Assembly (NCBI GenBank): GCA_946480655.1
Contig: CAMLKN010000114.1
Location: forward strand, 1-7,177
DNA from: an uncultured Devosia sp.
GTDB taxonomy: Bacteria; Pseudomonadota; Alphaproteobacteria; Rhizobiales; Devosiaceae
Length of the DNA stretch: 7,177 bases
Reading direction: 5' to 3'
The notes under the pieces are model-generated. The model had not been told where the DNA came from and ran no database searches. It saw only the letters and a list, made by a program, of their open reading frames with translations. Below are positions 4,927 to 7,177 of this stretch, one piece after another. The number at the start of each line of letters is the position of its first letter. The first letter of the stretch is position 1. Made by a program: the position numbers and the translations under genes.

Positions 4927-6378
4927 TTGCCGCAGCCGCCGACGACCATCACCGACGAACTGGGCATCGCCCTCTCCAACCTCGCTGACAGCGCCACGGG
5001 CCTGCTGACCCCCACATTGCGGCTGGGTGTCACGGGGCTGAGCCGCGCCGGCAAGACCATCTTCATCACTGCGCTCGTGCACAATCTGCTGACGCAGGGC
5101 CGCCTGCCCGGCTTTGCACCATTGGCCGATGGCCGCTTCATCGGGGCCAGACTGGCCGAATACCCGGACGCGACCATTCCGCGGTTCGCCTATGAGCAGC
5201 ACCTGGCGGCGCTGAGCGGCAACCCGCCCGCCTGGCCGGAAAGCACGCGGCGGATTTCGCAATTGCGGCTGGTCCTGAAGTTCCAGTCCACCAAGTGGTG
5301 GGCCGGGATGACCGGCCCGGCGACGCTCAATCTCGACATTGTCGACTATCCGGGCGAGTGGCTGCTCGACCTGCCGCTGTTGGGTCTGAGCTTTGCCGAG
5401 TGGAGCGCCGAGGCGTTGGAGCGCGCCCGACAGCCGGGTCATGCGGACGAGGCCGGCGACTTCCTCGCCGCACTCGGGAGCATGGATGTCAGCCGGGAGG
5501 CCAACGACCTCCTGGCCGAGCAACTGGCATCGAGCTTCACAACCTATCTGCGCCGCAGCCGCGAACATGGCGCCCTCTCGACCCTGCCGCCGGGCCGCTT
5601 CCTGCTACCCGGCGAACTCGAAGGCTCTCCGGCGCTTACTTTTGCTCCCCTGCCCCGGCCTGCCGGCACGATCCGCAGGGACAGCCTCTACGCCATGCTG
5701 GAAGGCCGCTACGAAGCCTACAAGGCGCAGGTCGTCCGCCCCTTCTTCCGCGACCACTTCGCCCGGCTCGACCGGCAGGTAGTGCTGGTGGATACGCTGC
5801 GCGCGCTCAATACCGGCCCGGAGGCGGTCAACGACCTTGAGACGGCCCTGACATCCGTGCTGGCCTGTTTCCGCCAGGGCGAGACCAATCCGCTGCTGCG
5901 GCCCTTCGTGCGCAGCATCGATCGCATCCTCTTCGCTGCCACCAAGGCCGACCATGTGCATCACACCAGCCACGACCGGCTGGAGGCCATCCTCAACCGC
6001 CTTGTCGCCAATGCCCGCAAGCGGGCCAGCTTTGCCGGGGCGGAGACCAGGTCCATCGCCCTGGCCGGCATCCGCGCCACCAGCGAAGGCACGATCCGCG
6101 AGTCGGGCGAGACCCTGCCGACGCTGATCGGCACGCCCCTCAGCGGCGAGGTGCTGGACGGCCAGACCTATGACGGCAAGACCGAAATCGCCTTGTTTCC
6201 CGGTGACTTGCCGGAAAGGCCGGATTCACTGTTCGAGGACGGCAACCCGGTGGCGCTCAACTTCCTGCGCTTCACGCCGCCACAAAGGTTGGAGCGCAAT
6301 GCCTCTGGCGATGTCGTCCTGCCCCACATCCGGCTCGACCGCGCCCTCGACTATCTCATCGGAGACTGGATGGCATGA
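4927..6378 (+). CDS. ycjX: YcjX family P-loop GTPase-like protein (DUF463)
   Basis: YcjX proteins are cytosolic nucleotide-binding proteins of unclear role, encoded beside the membrane protein YcjF. In enterics the pair belongs to the phage-shock (envelope stress) regulon. Counting from TTG 4927 (483 aa), the family signature LGVTGLSRAGKT, with its P-loop at 37-44, is followed by ITALVHNLL. Next come FAYEQHLAAL and STRRISQLRL, then DIVDYPGEWLLDLPLL (from 137; Walker B/G3-like), VVLVDTLRALNTG (from 285) and TKAD at 339-342 (G4-like). The C-terminus ends DYLIGDWMA. The start is a judgement: TTG 4927 has GGGGA six bases upstream and yields a family-like N-terminus, while TTG 4876 would add 17 unfamiliar residues and has no good ribosome binding site. 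No in-frame ATG lies nearby. The spacer from the metA terminator (4847-4926) shows no clear promoter. The stop overlaps the ycjF start (ATGA). Confidence 0.9.
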   Translation: MPQPPTTITDELGIALSNLADSATGLLTPTLRLGVTGLSRAGKTIFITALVHNLLTQGRLPGFAPLADGRFIGARLAEYPDATIPRFAYEQHLAALSGNPPAWPESTRRISQLRLVLKFQSTKWWAGMTGPATLNLDIVDYPGEWLLDLPLLGLSFAEWSAEALERARQPGHADEAGDFLAALGSMDVSREANDLLAEQLASSFTTYLRRSREHGALSTLPPGRFLLPGELEGSPALTFAPLPRPAGTIRRDSLYAMLEGRYEAYKAQVVRPFFRDHFARLDRQVVLVDTLRALNTGPEAVNDLETALTSVLACFRQGETNPLLRPFVRSIDRILFAATKADHVHHTSHDRLEAILNRLVANARKRASFAGAETRSIALAGIRATSEGTIRESGETLPTLIGTPLSGEVLDGQTYDGKTEIALFPGDLPERPDSLFEDGNPVALNFLRFTPPQRLERNASGDVVLPHIRLDRALDYLIGDWMA

Positions 6379-7177
6379 AGCGCCCGGTAGCCCGCCCCAC
6401 CGCGCCGACCAACACGCCAGCCGATGCCGTCCGCGCGCCCCGCGCCTTCACGCCGGAGCGGGCCGAAATCGTCGAAGCCGTCTTCGAACCCGAGGCGGAG
6501 CCGGACCTGGTTGCGCCGACGCCCCGCCGCATGGGCTGGCTGGGCAGGTTCGCCTGGACCACGGGCGGCATTCTGGTTTCGGCCGGGCTGGGCCTTGCCG
6601 CCGACCGGCTGATCCGAGACCTCTTTGCCACCAATGAATGGCTGGGCTGGCTGGGCCTGGGCGTCCTCGGCGCCTTCCTCATCGCGGTCGCGGCGCTCAT
6701 CATCCGCGAAATGCTGGCCTTGCGGCGTCTTTCCGTGCTCGACGGCGTGCGCCGGGAAGCAGCCAGCGCTCACGCCGGGAACGACCGCAGGCAGGCGGGC
6801 GCGGTAGTCGATCATCTTGGCGCCATCTATGCCGGACGGCCGGACCTCGCGCGCGGCCGCGAGAACCTCAATGGCCATCTCGATGGCCTGTTCGACGGCA
6901 CCGAAGTCATCGCCCTGGCCGAACGCAGCCTCATGGCCCCGCTGGACGCGCGCTCGCGGACCCTGGTGGCGGCCTCGGCGCGGCGGGTGGCGCTGGTGAC
7001 GGCAGTGTCGCCCCGCGCCCTCATCGACATCGCCTTTGTCATCTATGAGAGCGTGCGCCTCGCGGGGGCGATTGCCGCGCTTTATGGCGCGCGGCCCGGC
7101 TTCTTCGGCTTCTGGCGGTTGGCGGGCTCGGTGCTGGCGCATCTGGCCGTCACCGGCGGTCTGGTGCTGACCGATGG
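6375..7177 (+). CDS. ycjF: YcjF family inner-membrane protein (TIGR01620/DUF697), cut by window edge
   Basis: The frame opened by ATG 6375 stays open for 267 codons to the window end. Residues 1-50 are Pro/Ala/Glu-rich, low complexity and probably cytosolic. Two hydrophobic segments at about 61-80 and 92-110 form a helical hairpin in the inner membrane; the first is preceded by basic residues (PRRMGWLGR). The downstream domain includes ALVTAVSPRALIDIAFVIYESVRLAGAIAALYGARPG (207-242), the recognisable core of DUF697/YcjF. The start overlaps the ycjX stop by four bases (ATGA), so translation is probably coupled and the two proteins made together. YcjF is of unknown biochemical function; partnership with YcjX is inferred from the coupling and from their co-occurrence in other proteobacteria. 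The C-terminus is beyond the window. Confidence 0.88.
   Translation, partial: MKRPVARPTAPTNTPADAVRAPRAFTPERAEIVEAVFEPEAEPDLVAPTPRRMGWLGRFAWTTGGILVSAGLGLAADRLIRDLFATNEWLGWLGLGVLGAFLIAVAALIIREMLALRRLSVLDGVRREAASAHAGNDRRQAGAVVDHLGAIYAGRPDLARGRENLNGHLDGLFDGTEVIALAERSLMAPLDARSRTLVAASARRVALVTAVSPRALIDIAFVIYESVRLAGAIAALYGARPGFFGFWRLAGSVLAHLAVTGGLVLTD

Noticed and set aside
6351..7142. 263-codon minus-strand open frame opposite ycjF
   Set aside because: Antisense to a recognisable YcjF with coupled start; composition (Arg, Gly, Ala, Gln) is typical of shadow frames.

Overview
The window reads as ordinary chromosomal DNA from a GC-rich alphaproteobacterium. The evidence is a flagellar hook pair in the order flgE-flgK, an alphaproteobacterial-type MetA, a ycjX-ycjF pair, and uniformly GC-rich codon use. 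A member of the Hyphomicrobiales (Devosia-like) is my best guess; the genus is inference. I see no phage, IS, CRISPR or tRNA signal, and no compositional break that suggests transfer.

Layout. On the minus strand, flgE (hook, 591 aa, complete, 938-2713) is followed after 68 bp by flgK (hook-filament junction protein, first 289 codons, running off the left edge). A 248-bp divergent spacer (2714-2961) separates flgE from the plus-strand genes. These are a P-loop NTPase of unknown function (2962-3828), metA (homoserine O-acyltransferase, 3901-4812), ycjX (4927-6378) and ycjF (from 6375, overlapping ycjX by 4 bp and cut by the right edge).

The divergent spacer carries the best regulatory signal. 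Facing flgE is a sequence with the exact -24/-12 spacing of a sigma-54 promoter, giving a predicted leader of about 41 nt. Two T5/A5 tracts phased by 11 bp lie upstream of it. About 119 bp upstream of the predicted start is a perfect CGGCA-N5-TGCCG inverted repeat of the kind expected for an FlbD enhancer site. Together these look like the Caulobacter-style control of hook genes (sigma-54, DNA bend, FlbD). A weaker sigma-70-like promoter faces the NTPase gene.

How the genes work together. flgE and flgK act in one pathway, as FlgK caps the hook built of FlgE. ycjX and ycjF are a translationally coupled pair found together in many proteobacteria, linked to the envelope-stress (Psp) regulon in enterics. 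The NTPase and metA share a strand but are separated by a strong hairpin, and nothing in the sequence links their functions. MetA has Ala at residue 111, where acetyl-CoA-type enzymes have Glu and succinyl-CoA-type enzymes have Gly, so its acyl donor cannot be read from this motif. I found no dramatic undescribed system. The points most worth following are the flgE control region, the uncharacterised NTPase and the MetA specificity residue.
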